From a virus, in IMG/VR virus record IMGVR_UViG_3300027782_004850, positions 1-24,300 of that record: DNA of 24,300 bases; one strand, 5' to 3'. Below the pieces are notes generated by a model that saw only the letters and a list, made by a program, of their open reading frames with translations, was not told where the DNA came from and did not search any database. Positions within the stretch are counted from its first letter, which is position 1. Every line of letters starts with the position of its first letter. The translations under genes were made by a program, and so were the position numbers. Shown here piece by piece: positions 24,164 to 24,300 of the stretch.

Positions 24164-24300
24164 ATGCAAAAAGCAAAATCTAATATGAGAATTTTACCTG
24201 TTTTAAATGCTTCAGGTAAAAGGGAAGAAGTTTTAATAAGAATAGATGATAGTAGAAATGAATATATTAAAGTTGATGATCTTTGGATAAGGAACTATAC
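24164..24300 (+). CDS. Start of an unidentified gene (3' end outside window)
   Basis: ATG 24164 follows the adhesin stop by one base, and GGTGAG at 24154-24159 can serve as its ribosome-binding site. The frame stays open for 45 codons to the window end. The visible part begins MQKAKSNMRILPVLNASGK, then a charged strand-like region (EEVLIRIDDSRNEYIKVDD). No family is recognised. Tight spacing suggests it belongs to the same operon. Confidence 0.55.
   Translation, partial: MQKAKSNMRILPVLNASGKREEVLIRIDDSRNEYIKVDDLWIRNY

Noticed and set aside
1-24300. tRNA, rRNA or insertion sequence
   Set aside because: Coding is almost gapless on the + strand, no cloverleaf-sized gap exists, and no transposase or terminal inverted repeats were seen.

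Overview
The window lies inside the tail and baseplate module of a large contractile-tailed bacteriophage (myovirus-like), or less likely a related contractile particle or prophage. Four facts support this. A gp5/gpV-like spike, a gp25/gpW-like wedge protein, a gp6/gpJ-like wedge protein and a gpI-like protein follow each other in the classical V-W-J-I order of P2-like baseplate operons. Every gene is on the + strand. Gaps are 0 to about 30 bases, several stops overlap the next start, and no gene-free stretch exceeds 35 bases. The DNA is visibly AT-rich except for a proline-coding repeat tract. The oversized fibre proteins suggest a large phage genome. Nothing here identifies the host.

Layout. 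(1) 1-1955: 3' part of the hub/spike gene, whose true start lies left of the window. (2) 1964-7094: gp25-like, gp6/J-like and a 1048-residue protein with a gpI-type domain. (3) 7094-9643: four smaller genes, namely two probable structural or fibre proteins, a degenerate glycosyltransferase-like protein and a coiled-coil protein. (4) 9657-24162: an adhesin cassette of five genes. Four of these (339, 749, 2090 and 798 aa) are paralogues sharing an N-terminal module that ends in an AEHHN helix, followed by PKD-type Ig domains and then varied distal parts. The fifth (843 aa) encodes a trypsin-like serine protease and sits between the two closest paralogues. (5) 24164-24300: the start of another gene, cut by the window end.

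Working model (inference). The spike and wedge proteins build the baseplate. The shared N-terminal module probably docks the adhesins on it, PKD domains and Pro/Thr/Ser linkers act as spacers, and beta-propeller blocks are the distal, possibly glycan- or protein-binding heads. The protease could cleave host surface proteins or mature a virion protein.

Most notable observations: (a) the GYFxGG repeats come in multiples of six: 18 in the 2090-aa protein, with seams after 6 and 12, and 6 in the 798-aa protein, consistent with modular six-bladed propellers; (b) a protease with a readable His/Asp/Ser triad lies in the virion operon; (c) ten perfect 15-bp repeats form an in-frame, length-variable linker; (d) long homologous segments flank the protease gene and could recombine to delete it.
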